Positions 8,998-17,100 of a DNA stretch of 64,000 nt are shown piece after piece. Under the pieces are notes generated by a model. That model ran no database searches, had not been told where the DNA came from, and saw only the letters and a program-made list of their open reading frames with translations. The stretch comes from Pelagimonas phthalicica. Its GTDB lineage: Bacteria > Pseudomonadota > Alphaproteobacteria > Rhodobacterales > Rhodobacteraceae. The stretch is taken from contig NZ_SOAP01000001.1 of the NCBI RefSeq assembly GCF_004364805.1, positions 62,001 to 126,000 of the forward strand. The letters are read 5' to 3'. A program made the position numbers and the translations under genes. Position 1 is the stretch's first letter. Each line of letters starts with the position of its first letter.

Positions 8998-9216
8998 ATG
9001 GCATACGCAACGCACACTGATACAGCAGCCCAAAGCGGTTTGGGTGCACGTGTTTCGACGCTTCTGATCGACATCCGTGCGCGTCTGGCGCGTCGCAAAG
9101 TGTATCGCCAGACCCTGACCGAGCTGCAGACCCTCAGCAACCGCGAGTTGGCGGATCTGGGTCTGAACCGCTCGATCATTCGCCGCGTGGCTTATCAGGC
9201 CGCTTACGAGGTCTAA
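8998..9216 (+). CDS. DUF1127 protein (CcaF1-like small RNA-binding protein)
   Basis: 72 residues from the ATG at 8998 (an ATG at 8992 would add two). The C-terminal half carries the DUF1127 core: an Arg-rich helix (RARLARRKVYRQ) and LSNRELADLGLNRS ending RRVAYQAAYEV. AAAGG lies 5-11 bp before the two ATGs. The R. sphaeroides counterpart, CcaF1 (RSP_6037), is a small RNA-binding protein co-transcribed with, and affecting, the CcsR1-4 sRNAs. The same arrangement is seen here: the first sRNA hairpin begins 18 bp after the stop codon. By inference this protein is the first cistron of the sRNA precursor and may bind the array it heads. Confidence 0.9.
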   Translation: MAYATHTDTAAQSGLGARVSTLLIDIRARLARRKVYRQTLTELQTLSNRELADLGLNRSIIRRVAYQAAYEV

Positions 9217-9233
9217 GACATAGAACACCGCCT

Positions 9234-9327
9234 GACGCTCTCCTCCTCCCTGCGTCTTGCGGCTTCGGCGACGGTATCTCTCCTCCTCCCTGATACCGCC
9301 GCCGCCTAATTCGAGCCAGAACGGCTC
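9234..9327 (+). ncRNA. CcsR-type (CCR family) sRNA, unit 1
   Basis: Two hairpins with the same 13-nt loop TCTCCTCCTCCCT: stem GACGC/GCGTC (9234-9256) and a 12-bp stem with one mismatch (9267-9278 with 9292-9303). A third, short hairpin, GAGCC/GGCTC with a 5-nt loop (9313-9327), closes the unit. The CUCCUCC loop is complementary to Shine-Dalgarno sequences. It matches the conserved CCUCCUCCC motif of CcsR1-4 in R. sphaeroides. Confidence 0.9.
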
Positions 9328-9338
9328 AACGACATGAC

Positions 9339-9431
9339 AGACCCTCTCCTCCTCCCTGGGTCTTTCATAGATGCGGTGGCCCCTCTCCTCCTCCCTGGGG
9401 TCACCGCAACCAGTTTCGGACCAAGCGGTCC
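9339..9431 (+). ncRNA. CcsR-type (CCR family) sRNA, unit 2
   Basis: Hairpin AGACCC/GGGTCT (9339-9363), then TTTCATA-like spacer, then an 11-bp stem GCGGTGGCCCC/GGGGTCACCGC (9373-9407), both with loop TCTCCTCCTCCCT. The closing short hairpin is GGACC/GGTCC (9418-9431). The stems differ completely from unit 1 while pairing is kept. Confidence 0.9.
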
Positions 9432-9444
9432 ACATGACATGTCT

Positions 9445-9537
9445 GGCCCACTCCTCCTCCCGGGCCTTTCATAGTCGCGGCGGCTCCTCTCCTCCTCCCT
9501 GGAGCCGCCGCAAACCAAATTCGGACCTGAACGGTCC
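9445..9537 (+). ncRNA. CcsR-type (CCR family) sRNA, unit 3
   Basis: Hairpin GGCCC/GGGCC with a 12-nt variant loop ACTCCTCCTCCC (9445-9466). Second hairpin is a perfect 11-bp stem (9477-9487 with 9501-9511) with the standard 13-nt loop. Short closing hairpin GGACC/GGTCC at 9523-9537. Confidence 0.9.
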
Positions 9538-9548
9538 AACGCCTTGCT

Positions 9549-9640
9549 GGGTCCTCTCCTCCTCCCTGGACCCTTCAAAGCGGCGGTGATGCCACTCCTC
9601 CTCCCGGCCTCACCGCCACGCTCTTCGGGTCAAACGACCC
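9549..9640 (+). ncRNA. CcsR-type (CCR family) sRNA, unit 4
   Basis: Hairpin GGGTCC/GGACCC (9549-9573) with the 13-nt loop. The second stem (9582-9593 with 9606-9617, one mismatch) has the 12-nt loop ACTCCTCCTCCC. Closing hairpin GGGTC/GACCC at 9627-9640, a base-pair-swapped version of that in units 2 and 3. Confidence 0.9.
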
Positions 9641-9652
9641 AACGATATGTCT

Positions 9653-9746
9653 GGCCCTCTCCTCCTCCCTGGGCCTTTCATAATTGCGGTGGCCTCTCTC
9701 CTCCTCCCTGAGGTCACCGCACAAAAATTCAGAGCCTCAATGGCTC
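9653..9746 (+). ncRNA. CcsR-type (CCR family) sRNA, unit 5
   Basis: Hairpin GGCCC/GGGCC (9653-9675), spacer TTTCATAATT, then 11-bp stem GCGGTGGCCTC/GAGGTCACCGC (9686-9720), both with the 13-nt loop. Closing hairpin GAGCC/GGCTC at 9732-9746. Confidence 0.9.
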
Positions 9747-9758
9747 ATCTGCTTTGGA

Positions 9759-9837
9759 GCCCCATCTCCTCCTCCCTTGGGGTTTTCAAAAACTGGAAAC
9801 GGCGGTCGCTCTCTCCTCCTCCCTGAGCGCCGCCGTT
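9759..9837 (+). ncRNA. CcsR-type (CCR family) sRNA, unit 6 (terminal)
   Basis: Hairpin GCCCCA/TGGGGT (9759-9783) with the 13-nt loop, then a long stem (9798-9811 with 9825-9837, one bulged T) with the same loop. There is no third short hairpin; the second hairpin itself ends in a T-run and acts as the terminator of the whole array. Confidence 0.88.
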
Positions 9838-9840
9838 TTT
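9798..9840 (+). terminator. Rho-independent terminator of the sRNA array
   Basis: AACGGCGG and CGCTC pair with GAGCG and CCGCCGTT around the conserved CUCCUCC loop, and the 3' side runs into TTTTT. The regulatory loop and the terminator are the same hairpin. Confidence 0.9.
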
Positions 9841-9861
9841 CCGTTTTCAAAGGAGGGGGAT

Positions 9862-10293
9862 TCAGCCGATCCAGGACAAGGTCGCGGCAGCCAGGACGAG
9901 ATACCGCCCGGCCTTGGCAATCGTCACCAAGAGCAAAAACATCCAAAGAGGTTCGCGCAATATCCCGGCCATCACCGTCAGGGGATCCCCTACAATCGGC
10001 AGCCAACTGCCCAGAAGGGACCAACGCCCGTAGCGGCGATACCACGCTTCTGCGCGGAGCAGTTGATCCTCGGATGCAGGAAACCAGCGCCGTTTTTGAA
10101 ACCGCAGGGCAAAACGCCCCAGCAGCCAATTCACCAGCGACCCCAGCACATTTCCCGTTGTGGCAAAGACCAACAACCAGACAACGGAATGTGCCTCGCC
10201 CAGCAGCAACCCGACAAGTACGGCTTCGGATTGCATCGGCAAGACGGTCGCAGCAATCAATGCGGAGGCAAAAAGGCTGAGATAGGCGATCAT
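9862..10293 (-). CDS. YqaA-family (SNARE-associated/VTT-like) membrane protein
   Basis: 143 residues with about four hydrophobic segments (IAYLSLFASALIAATVLPM, WLLVFATTGNVLGSLVNWL, LLGSWLPIVGDPLTVMAGI, WMFLLLVTIAKAGRYLVLA). GNVLGSLVNWLLGR and the P-hairpin GDPLTVMAG are typical of the small YqaA branch of the DedA/VTT superfamily, linked to lipid scrambling or envelope maintenance. AGGGA upstream supports the ATG at 10293; the reading frame continues upstream without a better start. It is convergent with the sRNA array. Confidence 0.85.
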   Translation of the reverse strand: MIAYLSLFASALIAATVLPMQSEAVLVGLLLGEAHSVVWLLVFATTGNVLGSLVNWLLGRFALRFQKRRWFPASEDQLLRAEAWYRRYGRWSLLGSWLPIVGDPLTVMAGILREPLWMFLLLVTIAKAGRYLVLAAATLSWIG

Positions 10294-10416
10294 AGGCTTT
10301 CCCTGTCGCACAGATTTGCAAAGGTAAAGCCTTGAAAAGCGATTTCGTCCCGCGCCACCTTCCACTTCCTCGCCACATTCGCTAGATGCTTCTCAACCAA
10401 AGACGAGGAATTTCCG

Positions 10417-13400
10417 ATGCCCATGGAAAAGACGTTCAACGCCGCCGAGGCGGAGCCGCGGATCAGCAAGCAGTGGCAGGACCAAAAGGCCTTTGCCGCC
10501 GGTGCCAATAAAAGCCGGGATGAGAGCTTTTGCGTGATGATCCCCCCCCCGAACGTCACGGGTGCTTTGCATGTGGGCCATGCGTTCAACAACACCTTGC
10601 AGGATATCCTAACGCGCTGGCACCGGATGCGCGGCTTTGACACGCTGTGGCAGCCAGGACAGGACCATGCGGGCATCGCCACCCAGTTGATGGTGGAAAA
10701 GGAACTGGCCAAGACCCAGCAGCCCAGCCGGGCAGAACTGGGGCGTGAGAAGTTCCTTGAAAAGGTTTGGGAATGGAAAGGCCAATATGGCGGCACCATC
10801 GTCGAGCAGCTCAAACGTTTGGGCTGTTCCTGCGACTGGGATCGCAACGCCTTTACCATGGCAGGCGCGCCGGGCGACCCGCGCACCGGGCACGAAAACT
10901 CGCCCAATTTCCACGATGCGGTGATCAAGGTCTTTGTTGATATGTACAACAAGGGGCTGATCTATCGCGGCAAGCGTCTGGTCAACTGGGACCCGCATTT
11001 CGAAACTGCAATTTCTGACCTTGAGGTCGAGAACATCGAAGTGGCGGGCCATATGTGGCACTTCAAATACCCGCTCGCGGGTGGGGCCACCTATACCTAT
11101 GTGGAAAAGGACGAAGACGGGAATATCACGCTTGAGGAAGAGCGCGATTATATCTCCATCGCCACCACCCGCCCCGAAACCATGCTGGGCGACGGCGCGG
11201 TGGCTGTTCACCCATCCGATGAACGTTACGCCCCTATCGTTGGCAAGCTCTGCGAGATCCCGGTTGGTCCGAAAGAGCATCGCCGCCTGATCCCGATCAT
11301 TACCGACGAATACCCTGACAAAGATTTCGGCTCGGGCGCGGTGAAGATCACCGGCGCGCATGATTTCAACGACTACCAAGTCGCCAAACGTGGCGGCATC
11401 CCGATGTATCGCCTGATGGACACGCGCGGTGCGATGCGTGCCGATGGTGGATCCTATGACGAAGCTGCGACTCTGGCTGGTGCCGTAGCTCGTGGCGAAC
11501 GCACGTTGAGCGAAGCCGAAGCGGATGCCGTCAACCTCGTCCCAGACCACCTGCGCGGGCTGGATCGGTTCGAGGCGCGCGAAAAAGTCGTGGCCGAGAT
11601 CACCGCCGAGGGGCTGGCGGTCATGACCACCTCAGACGATCCACGCCTGGGCGGCAAGAAAAAGAAGAAGGGCGAAGAAGACAGCGACCCGATCCAGGTA
11701 CCGCTGGTCGAGGCCAAGCCGATCATGCAACCCTTTGGCGACCGCTCCAAGGTTGTCATCGAACCGATGCTGACCGATCAATGGTATGTGGACGCCGAAA
11801 AGGTCGTCGGCCCCGCTCTGGATGCGGTGCGCAACGGCGACATCAAGATCATGCCGGAATCGGGCGAAAAAACCTACTACCACTGGCTGGAAAACATCGA
11901 ACCTTGGTGCATCTCACGCCAGCTCTGGTGGGGCCACCAGATCCCGGTTTGGTATGTGCCTCATGGACAATGCACCAACGGAATCTGGGAAGTAACCGGG
12001 TTCGAGGCGGTCTGTGCCGCGACCGAAGCAGATGCATGGAAAAGAATGCAGATTCCCGGTGATGCACGGATCGCTAGCTACGAAGAGGCTGTGGCTAAGA
12101 ATTTCTTTGACGAGGAAACGGATGAGTTGCTGGTCTATCGCGACCCCGACGTGCTCGACACCTGGTTCTCCTCCGGCCTCTGGCCCATTGGCACGCTGGG
12201 CTGGCCCGAAAACACTGAGGAGATGCAGAAATACTTCCCCACCGATGTGCTGATCACCGGCTTTGACATCCTGTTCTTCTGGGTCGCCCGGATGATCATG
12301 ATGCAGCTCGCCGTGGTGGATGAAAAGCCGTTCCACACCGTCTATCTGCACCAACTCGTCCGCGACGAGAAGGGCAAGAAGATGTCGAAAACCACCGGCA
12401 ATGTCATCGACCCGCTGGAAATCATCGACGAATACGGTGCCGACGCCCTGCGCTTTACCAACACCGCCATGGCCTCCATCGGTGGCGTGCTGAAACTGTC
12501 CAAAGACCGCATCGCCGGCTACCGCAACTTTGGCACCAAGCTCTGGAACGCCACCCGCTTTGCCGAGATGAACGGCGCGGTGGGAGCAGACATGGAGCCG
12601 CGCGCCCTGCCCGCCAACCCGCAGGCCACGTTGAACAAATGGATCATCGGTGAAACCGCCAAAGTGCGCGAAACCGTTGATTTGGCCCTGGCCGAATACC
12701 GCTTCAACGACGCGGCGCTTTCGCTTTATGCCTTTGTCTGGGGCAAGGTCTGCGACTGGTATGTGGAATTCTCCAAACCCCTCTTCAGCAGTGATGACGA
12801 GGCTGTCGCGCAGGAAACCCGCGACACCATGGCCTGGGTGCTGGATCAATGCATGATCCTGCTGCACCCGATCATGCCCTTCATCACCGAAGAGCTCTGG
12901 GACAACACCGCCAAACGCTCCAAGATGTTGGTTCACGCCGATTGGCCGACTTATGGCGCGGATCTTGTGGATGCCGAGGCCGAAGCCGAAATGTCCTGGG
13001 TGATCGCCCTGATCGAAGGCGTACGCTCGGCCCGCGCCCAGATGAACGTGCCCGCCGGTCTCTATGTGCCAATGCTGGGTCTTGGCATGGGCGACAATGC
13101 CAAAGGCGCGTGGGAACGCAACGAAACGCTGATCAAACGCATGGCACGGATCGAGTCTCTCGACCTCGTCGATGCCTTCCCCAAGGGCTGCATCACCATC
13201 CCACTAGGTGACGCCAGCTATGGCTTGCCACTTGCCGACATCATTGATGTGGACAAGGAAAAGGCGCGCCTGGAAAAGGCTCTCGCCAAGCTGCAAAAAG
13301 AAATCGCCGGGTTGCGCGGTCGCCTCAACAACCCCAAATTCGCCGCCTCCGCCCCGCCAGAGGTCGTCGAAGAGGCCCAGGCCAACCTGGCTGCACGCGA

Positions 13401-13455
13401 AGAGGATGAGGCCAAGCTCGAAGAAGCCCTCGCCCGCCTCGCCGAAATCGGCTGA
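10417..13455 (+). CDS. valS: Valine--tRNA ligase
   Basis: 1012 residues, class I synthetase charging tRNA-Val. The HIGH-type motif is HVGHAFNNT and the KMSKS-type motif is [18 protein letters not shown] and [13 protein letters not shown] mark the catalytic core. The editing domain includes [15 protein letters not shown], and a coiled coil ends the protein ([21 protein letters not shown]). An insertion near residues 385-435 with a run of lysines ([12 protein letters not shown]) is a lineage feature of alphaproteobacterial ValS. GAGGAA 8 bp upstream supports the ATG at 10417. Confidence 0.98.
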   Translation: MPMEKTFNAAEAEPRISKQWQDQKAFAAGANKSRDESFCVMIPPPNVTGALHVGHAFNNTLQDILTRWHRMRGFDTLWQPGQDHAGIATQLMVEKELAKTQQPSRAELGREKFLEKVWEWKGQYGGTIVEQLKRLGCSCDWDRNAFTMAGAPGDPRTGHENSPNFHDAVIKVFVDMYNKGLIYRGKRLVNWDPHFETAISDLEVENIEVAGHMWHFKYPLAGGATYTYVEKDEDGNITLEEERDYISIATTRPETMLGDGAVAVHPSDERYAPIVGKLCEIPVGPKEHRRLIPIITDEYPDKDFGSGAVKITGAHDFNDYQVAKRGGIPMYRLMDTRGAMRADGGSYDEAATLAGAVARGERTLSEAEADAVNLVPDHLRGLDRFEAREKVVAEITAEGLAVMTTSDDPRLGGKKKKKGEEDSDPIQVPLVEAKPIMQPFGDRSKVVIEPMLTDQWYVDAEKVVGPALDAVRNGDIKIMPESGEKTYYHWLENIEPWCISRQLWWGHQIPVWYVPHGQCTNGIWEVTGFEAVCAATEADAWKRMQIPGDARIASYEEAVAKNFFDEETDELLVYRDPDVLDTWFSSGLWPIGTLGWPENTEEMQKYFPTDVLITGFDILFFWVARMIMMQLAVVDEKPFHTVYLHQLVRDEKGKKMSKTTGNVIDPLEIIDEYGADALRFTNTAMASIGGVLKLSKDRIAGYRNFGTKLWNATRFAEMNGAVGADMEPRALPANPQATLNKWIIGETAKVRETVDLALAEYRFNDAALSLYAFVWGKVCDWYVEFSKPLFSSDDEAVAQETRDTMAWVLDQCMILLHPIMPFITEELWDNTAKRSKMLVHADWPTYGADLVDAEAEAEMSWVIALIEGVRSARAQMNVPAGLYVPMLGLGMGDNAKGAWERNETLIKRMARIESLDLVDAFPKGCITIPLGDASYGLPLADIIDVDKEKARLEKALAKLQKEIAGLRGRLNNPKFAASAPPEVVEEAQANLAAREEDEAKLEEALARLAEIG

Positions 13456-13464
13456 TCAAAACAT

Positions 13465-13494
13465 AACCCGGAGCCTTAAAACGCTCCGGGTTTT
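13465..13494 (+). terminator. valS terminator
   Basis: AACCCGGAGC pairs with GCTCCGGGTT over an 8-nt loop and is followed by TTTT, 9 bp after the valS stop. Confidence 0.9.
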
Positions 13495-13500
13495 CGTTTC

Positions 13501-13590
13501 TTCTTGGCCAAAATACTCAAGCGAGTGCGCCTTTTGCCACCCGCTCTCGTTCAACCCGAGTTGGGGAGCGCGAGGGGCATCGCCCCTCGC
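13501..13590 (-). repeat. 3'-end intergenic repeat, copy 1
   Basis: Read on the minus strand this holds a perfect hairpin GCGAGGGGC/GCCCCTCGC (13570-13590) and ends with GAGTATTTTGGCCAAGAA. The same layout (hairpin with GGGGC, then GATATTTTTGGCCCAGAGAAG) occurs at 47331-47391. Each copy follows the stop codon of the gene on its own strand. Confidence 0.5.
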
Positions 13591-13619
13591 ACCCGCCCGC
13601 CGCAGGCGATGGCCGAAGG

Positions 13620-15206
13620 TCATTCAATATCAGGCGTCACGCGAATAACCGTCGGCCCCGGCGCAGCAAACGCCGCGACAACCGCCGCTTGCATCTCTGC
13701 CAGGCTCGCAGGCTCCACAGCCCCGGCCCCATAAGCTTTAGCCAAAGCAAGAAAATCCGGATTGCGCGCCACAACCGCGTTAGGTGCGATTTGGCTGCGC
13801 ACCATGCTTTCCTCAATCTCGGCCAGTTTGCCATTGTCCCAAATCAGGATCGGCAGGCTCAGCCCCAGCTCAACCGCTGTCCCCAACTCTTGTACCGTGT
13901 ATTGAAACCCGTAATCCCCAAGGATCGCCAAAGTCGGCAAGCCTCGGCGCGCCACCGCACCGCCAATCGCCGCGGGCAAAGCATATCCCAAGGTCCCAAA
14001 CCCCGTCGGGTGATGCCAATGCCCGGCACGCGGCATGTCCCAGACTTCCTTGGCCGCATAGGCAAATTGGGTCATGTCGGAATAGATCATGCAGTCATCA
14101 GGCAGAGCGGCCCTCAACGCTTCTGCCACCTCGACAATCCCAGGACGTTCCGCCATAACTTCAGCCCGCCAACGCGCCTTTGTCGCTGCAACCGCCTTGG
14201 CATCCCAACAAGGTTTTCGATCTTCAACGCGCGCTGGAATAGCCACCGCCATCGCGCGCAGCAACGCCTCGGCATCCGCCAGCACCGGCAGATCCCCGGC
14301 CTTTCCTTTCGCCAAAATGACCGGATCAATATCCACGCGGATCATTGGGGCTTGGTGCCCCAACTCATCGCGCCACAGATCCCCTTCGGACAGTTCCGTC
14401 CCCAATGCGATCACCAGATCCGCTTCGCCCAAAACAGAGGCACTCTCGGGGCGCGCCAGGTAGGACCCAAAGAACAAGGGATAATCCGCCGCCACAATCC
14501 CGCGCCCGGCATAGGTTGTGAAGGCTGCGGCACCGGTCATGCGCAAGACGTCTGTTGCCACATCCGCCGCCGCGACAGAACCGCCGCCAAAGATAAACAC
14601 TGGCTTTTCCGCCGCCAACACCCGGTCAACCACCGCGCGCAGTGTGGCCGTGTCCGCCTTGGGCAATCCCGGTGGCATGGCAGCGGGTTTGGCAGGCTCG
14701 GCCAATTTCCCCAAGGTGCCAATTGGAACCTGAATGTGACAGCTGCGTTTTCGCTTGCTCGCAAACCCGACCAATGCCCGGTCAACCAGTTCATAGGCCG
14801 TGCCCGCATCCCGCGCCTCTTCGGACCAGTCGCATACCGTGTCCGCCGCCGCGCGCTGATCCAGCATCTGGTGCAACTGCCCACGCTTGCCCGTCACGTC
14901 ATCCAAACAGGACGTCACCGCCAGAACCGACACGCTGTCGCTATAGGCCTGGCCAAGCGCCGTCATGGCATTGCACAGCCCCGGCCCGGTGATCAGGTAA
15001 CACACCCCGGCCTTGCCGGTTGCACGGGCATAGCCATCCGCCATAAAGCCCGCGCCCTGCTCATGGCGTGCCAGCACATGAGTGATCCCGGCCTCTTCGA
15101 TGCCGCGATACATTTCCACATTGTGAACACCGGGAATGCCAAAAATCACCTCAACCCCGCGCGATTTCAGCATGTGTGAAATCTGCGCCCCCAATGGTCT
15201 TTGCAT
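13620..15206 (-). CDS. Thiamine-diphosphate-dependent enzyme (acetolactate synthase family; possible 5-guanidino-2-oxopentanoate decarboxylase)
   Basis: 528 residues. The N-terminal pyrimidine-binding domain has FGIPGVHNVEMYRG and the catalytic glutamate region RHEQGAGFMADGYAR. The C-terminal diphosphate-binding domain has GDYGFQYTVQELGTAVE and the downstream asparagine (WDN). GxPG(V)H..E.YRG and the GQLHQMLDQR region resemble AruI, which decarboxylates 2-ketoarginine in arginine transamination, more than biosynthetic IlvB, and no IlvH subunit is nearby. The start ATG overlaps the trkH stop (TAATG), so it is translationally coupled to a potassium transporter. Substrate assignment is inference. 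Confidence 0.8.
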   Translation of the reverse strand: MQRPLGAQISHMLKSRGVEVIFGIPGVHNVEMYRGIEEAGITHVLARHEQGAGFMADGYARATGKAGVCYLITGPGLCNAMTALGQAYSDSVSVLAVTSCLDDVTGKRGQLHQMLDQRAAADTVCDWSEEARDAGTAYELVDRALVGFASKRKRSCHIQVPIGTLGKLAEPAKPAAMPPGLPKADTATLRAVVDRVLAAEKPVFIFGGGSVAAADVATDVLRMTGAAAFTTYAGRGIVAADYPLFFGSYLARPESASVLGEADLVIALGTELSEGDLWRDELGHQAPMIRVDIDPVILAKGKAGDLPVLADAEALLRAMAVAIPARVEDRKPCWDAKAVAATKARWRAEVMAERPGIVEVAEALRAALPDDCMIYSDMTQFAYAAKEVWDMPRAGHWHHPTGFGTLGYALPAAIGGAVARRGLPTLAILGDYGFQYTVQELGTAVELGLSLPILIWDNGKLAEIEESMVRSQIAPNAVVARNPDFLALAKAYGAGAVEPASLAEMQAAVVAAFAAPGPTVIRVTPDIE

Positions 15207-16657
15207 TACGCCCTCCAGAACCGGATTGTGAAAATGGCGTAAACCGCCAAGAGTTCCAGCCGTCCCGCCAACATGGCAAAGCTGAGCATCCATTTCGCCG
15301 GATCGCCGATATCGGCGAAATTACCTGCCGGACCGATCTGATCCCCCAATCCCGGCCCGACATTGGCCAAGGCCGTCGCTGCGCCGGACACTGAGGTGAT
15401 AAAGTCGAGACCGGTCAAGCTGAGCGCGACGGATAAAACTCCAAGCGACACCACGAAGAACACAAAGAACGACATGACCGAAGACATAACCTCGGCCCCG
15501 ACCGGAACTCCGGCATAACGCGTCGTGAAAACGCCAGAAGGCGAACGGATACGACGCAGCTGCGTGCTGATCGAGGCAAAGAGCAGTTGATAGCGGAAGA
15601 TTTTTACCGAACAGGCCGTCGAGCCCGCGCAACCGCCGATCAAGCCGACAAAGAAAAACAAAGCGACAGCAAACCCGCCCCAAAGCCCGTAATCCTGGCT
15701 GGCATAACCGGTGCCGGTCAGGATGGAGACAACGTTGAAGAGCACTTTGCGATAGGCCTCTTCGCCATTGGCATCGCCGATGGAATAGCGCCAGAACGCA
15801 ACCAAGGCGACAATCACAATGGCCGTGACAAAGAACCCCCTGACCTGGCTGTCCTGAAACAGCGGGCGCACATCGCGAAGGGCGGTCATCTGAACAAAGC
15901 GCACAAATGGCAGCGCCGCCAGCATCATGAACACAACACAGACATATTCCGCACTGGCCGAAAACGCGCCAAAGCTGGCGTCATAATTGGCAAAGCCACC
16001 GGTTGCGACCGTGGTCATGGCGTGCACCGTCGCGTCAAACGGATCCATGCCCGAAAGCAGGTACCCCCCGGCGCAGATCAGGGTCAGAGACACATAGATT
16101 GTCGAGATCGATGAGGAAATCTGTGTGGCGCGGGGCAGGATTTTCCCCATCGTATCAAACCCTTCCGAGCGGAAGATTTGCATACCACCAACCCGCAACT
16201 CGGGCAAAAACACCATCGCAACAACAATGATCCCGATCCCGCCGATCCATTGCAGCAATCCGCGCCACAGCAGCAAACCTTTGGGCAAGTCATCCAGACC
16301 AGACAGCACCGTCGACCCGGTTGTTGTCAGGCCTGACATTGCCTCAAAAAACGCGTCCGTATAGCTGCTATGGGTTTCGCCGATCATAAACGGCAAGGCA
16401 CCGAAGACCGGCAGGGCCAGCCAGACGCCAGTCGTCAGCAAAAAGGTCTGTTGGATGCTCAGCCCTTTCTTGACGGCATTGGAACAAGCCAAAGCCGTCA
16501 AGCCACCGCTCATGATAGTAATCAGCGCGCTTTCCAGAAAAACCGGCCAATGCCCACGCCCTTCAGCAATGTCCACCAACATGGGCAGAAACATCGTGGC
16601 ACCAAGGATTGTGACAAGCAGGCCAATGACATAGGCGACGGGGCGAATATCAAACAT
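15206..16657 (-). CDS. trkH: Trk potassium uptake protein TrkH
   Basis: 483 residues with 10-12 hydrophobic segments, the K+-translocating subunit of the Trk system. The pore-loop regions are visible as EAMSGLTTTGSTVL, TVATGGFANYDASFG, ILTGTGYASQDYGLWG and SVSGAATALANVGPGLG, the four repeats that line the filter. It needs a TrkA-type NAD/ATP-binding partner, which is not in this window. The stop codon overlaps the start of the thiamine enzyme gene by one base. Confidence 0.95.
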   Translation of the reverse strand: MFDIRPVAYVIGLLVTILGATMFLPMLVDIAEGRGHWPVFLESALITIMSGGLTALACSNAVKKGLSIQQTFLLTTGVWLALPVFGALPFMIGETHSSYTDAFFEAMSGLTTTGSTVLSGLDDLPKGLLLWRGLLQWIGGIGIIVVAMVFLPELRVGGMQIFRSEGFDTMGKILPRATQISSSISTIYVSLTLICAGGYLLSGMDPFDATVHAMTTVATGGFANYDASFGAFSASAEYVCVVFMMLAALPFVRFVQMTALRDVRPLFQDSQVRGFFVTAIVIVALVAFWRYSIGDANGEEAYRKVLFNVVSILTGTGYASQDYGLWGGFAVALFFFVGLIGGCAGSTACSVKIFRYQLLFASISTQLRRIRSPSGVFTTRYAGVPVGAEVMSSVMSFFVFFVVSLGVLSVALSLTGLDFITSVSGAATALANVGPGLGDQIGPAGNFADIGDPAKWMLSFAMLAGRLELLAVYAIFTIRFWRA

Positions 16658-16714
16658 ACCCGCAGGGTTGGAGCCTTGCAGGGCTTATGTCAAGCCAAGC
16701 CTGTGATCAGATCA

Positions 16715-16942
16715 TCAGCTGTAAAGAATGTCGCGAAACACATGCGGCAGGATATCATCGCGATGTAGGCCCTGACGGGCCAATTCGCGGTCGCTCTGCG
16801 ATTCCAGTTGGATAATTTGGCGCAGCCTAGACCGGCGCAGCCCAGCCGGGTTCATACCGAATCCGCGATCGGCAAAGAACTGGTCAATTTTGAGCGCCAA
16901 TGAGCTGTGCCCCATGGCAATTTGTACGTTATCGCGTGGCAT
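16715..16942 (-). CDS. Small DUF1127-like protein
   Basis: 75 residues. The segment ESQSDRELARQGLHRDDILPHVF corresponds to the DUF1127 core (S/D-D-REL-x-x-x-GL-R-x-D-I), preceded by an Arg-rich helix (LRRSRLRQ). AAAGG 8 bp upstream supports the ATG at 16942. It is the second DUF1127-type gene of the window, but no CUCCUCC hairpins follow it. It precedes trkH on the same strand with a 57-bp gap. Role unknown; RNA binding by analogy only. Confidence 0.65.
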   Translation of the reverse strand: MPRDNVQIAMGHSSLALKIDQFFADRGFGMNPAGLRRSRLRQIIQLESQSDRELARQGLHRDDILPHVFRDILYS

Positions 16943-17100
16943 TTCGGAAACCTTTCTTGCGTTCGGGTTTCCTCCCTAAAGACAAGGTGCCACGAAAAAG
17001 ATGTGTTTTCAGTGAAGGCCGCGCGCTTTGTTCTCAGAAATGCGCAACATGCCGCTAATTTCCGCGAAAAGTGAGTTTTCGCTGCACCTTCTTGCGTGTC

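Noticed and set aside
9306-9589. Open frames with Arg/Gly-rich or Ser/Pro-rich products inside the sRNA array
   Set aside because: They are the translation of CTCCTCCTCCC repeats on each strand; no ribosome site, no homology, and they cross stem boundaries arbitrarily.
9234-9837. CRISPR-like array (regular repeats of CTCCTCCTCCC)
   Set aside because: Repeats are only 12-13 nt, alternate in spacing, and each is flanked by its own self-complementary stems. Spacers are not unique protospacer-sized. The pattern is a row of hairpins, not direct repeats with spacers.
13689-15179. 496-codon frame opposite the thiamine enzyme
   Set aside because: His/Arg/Pro-rich product without domains; the reverse strand has the conserved thiamine-binding motifs.
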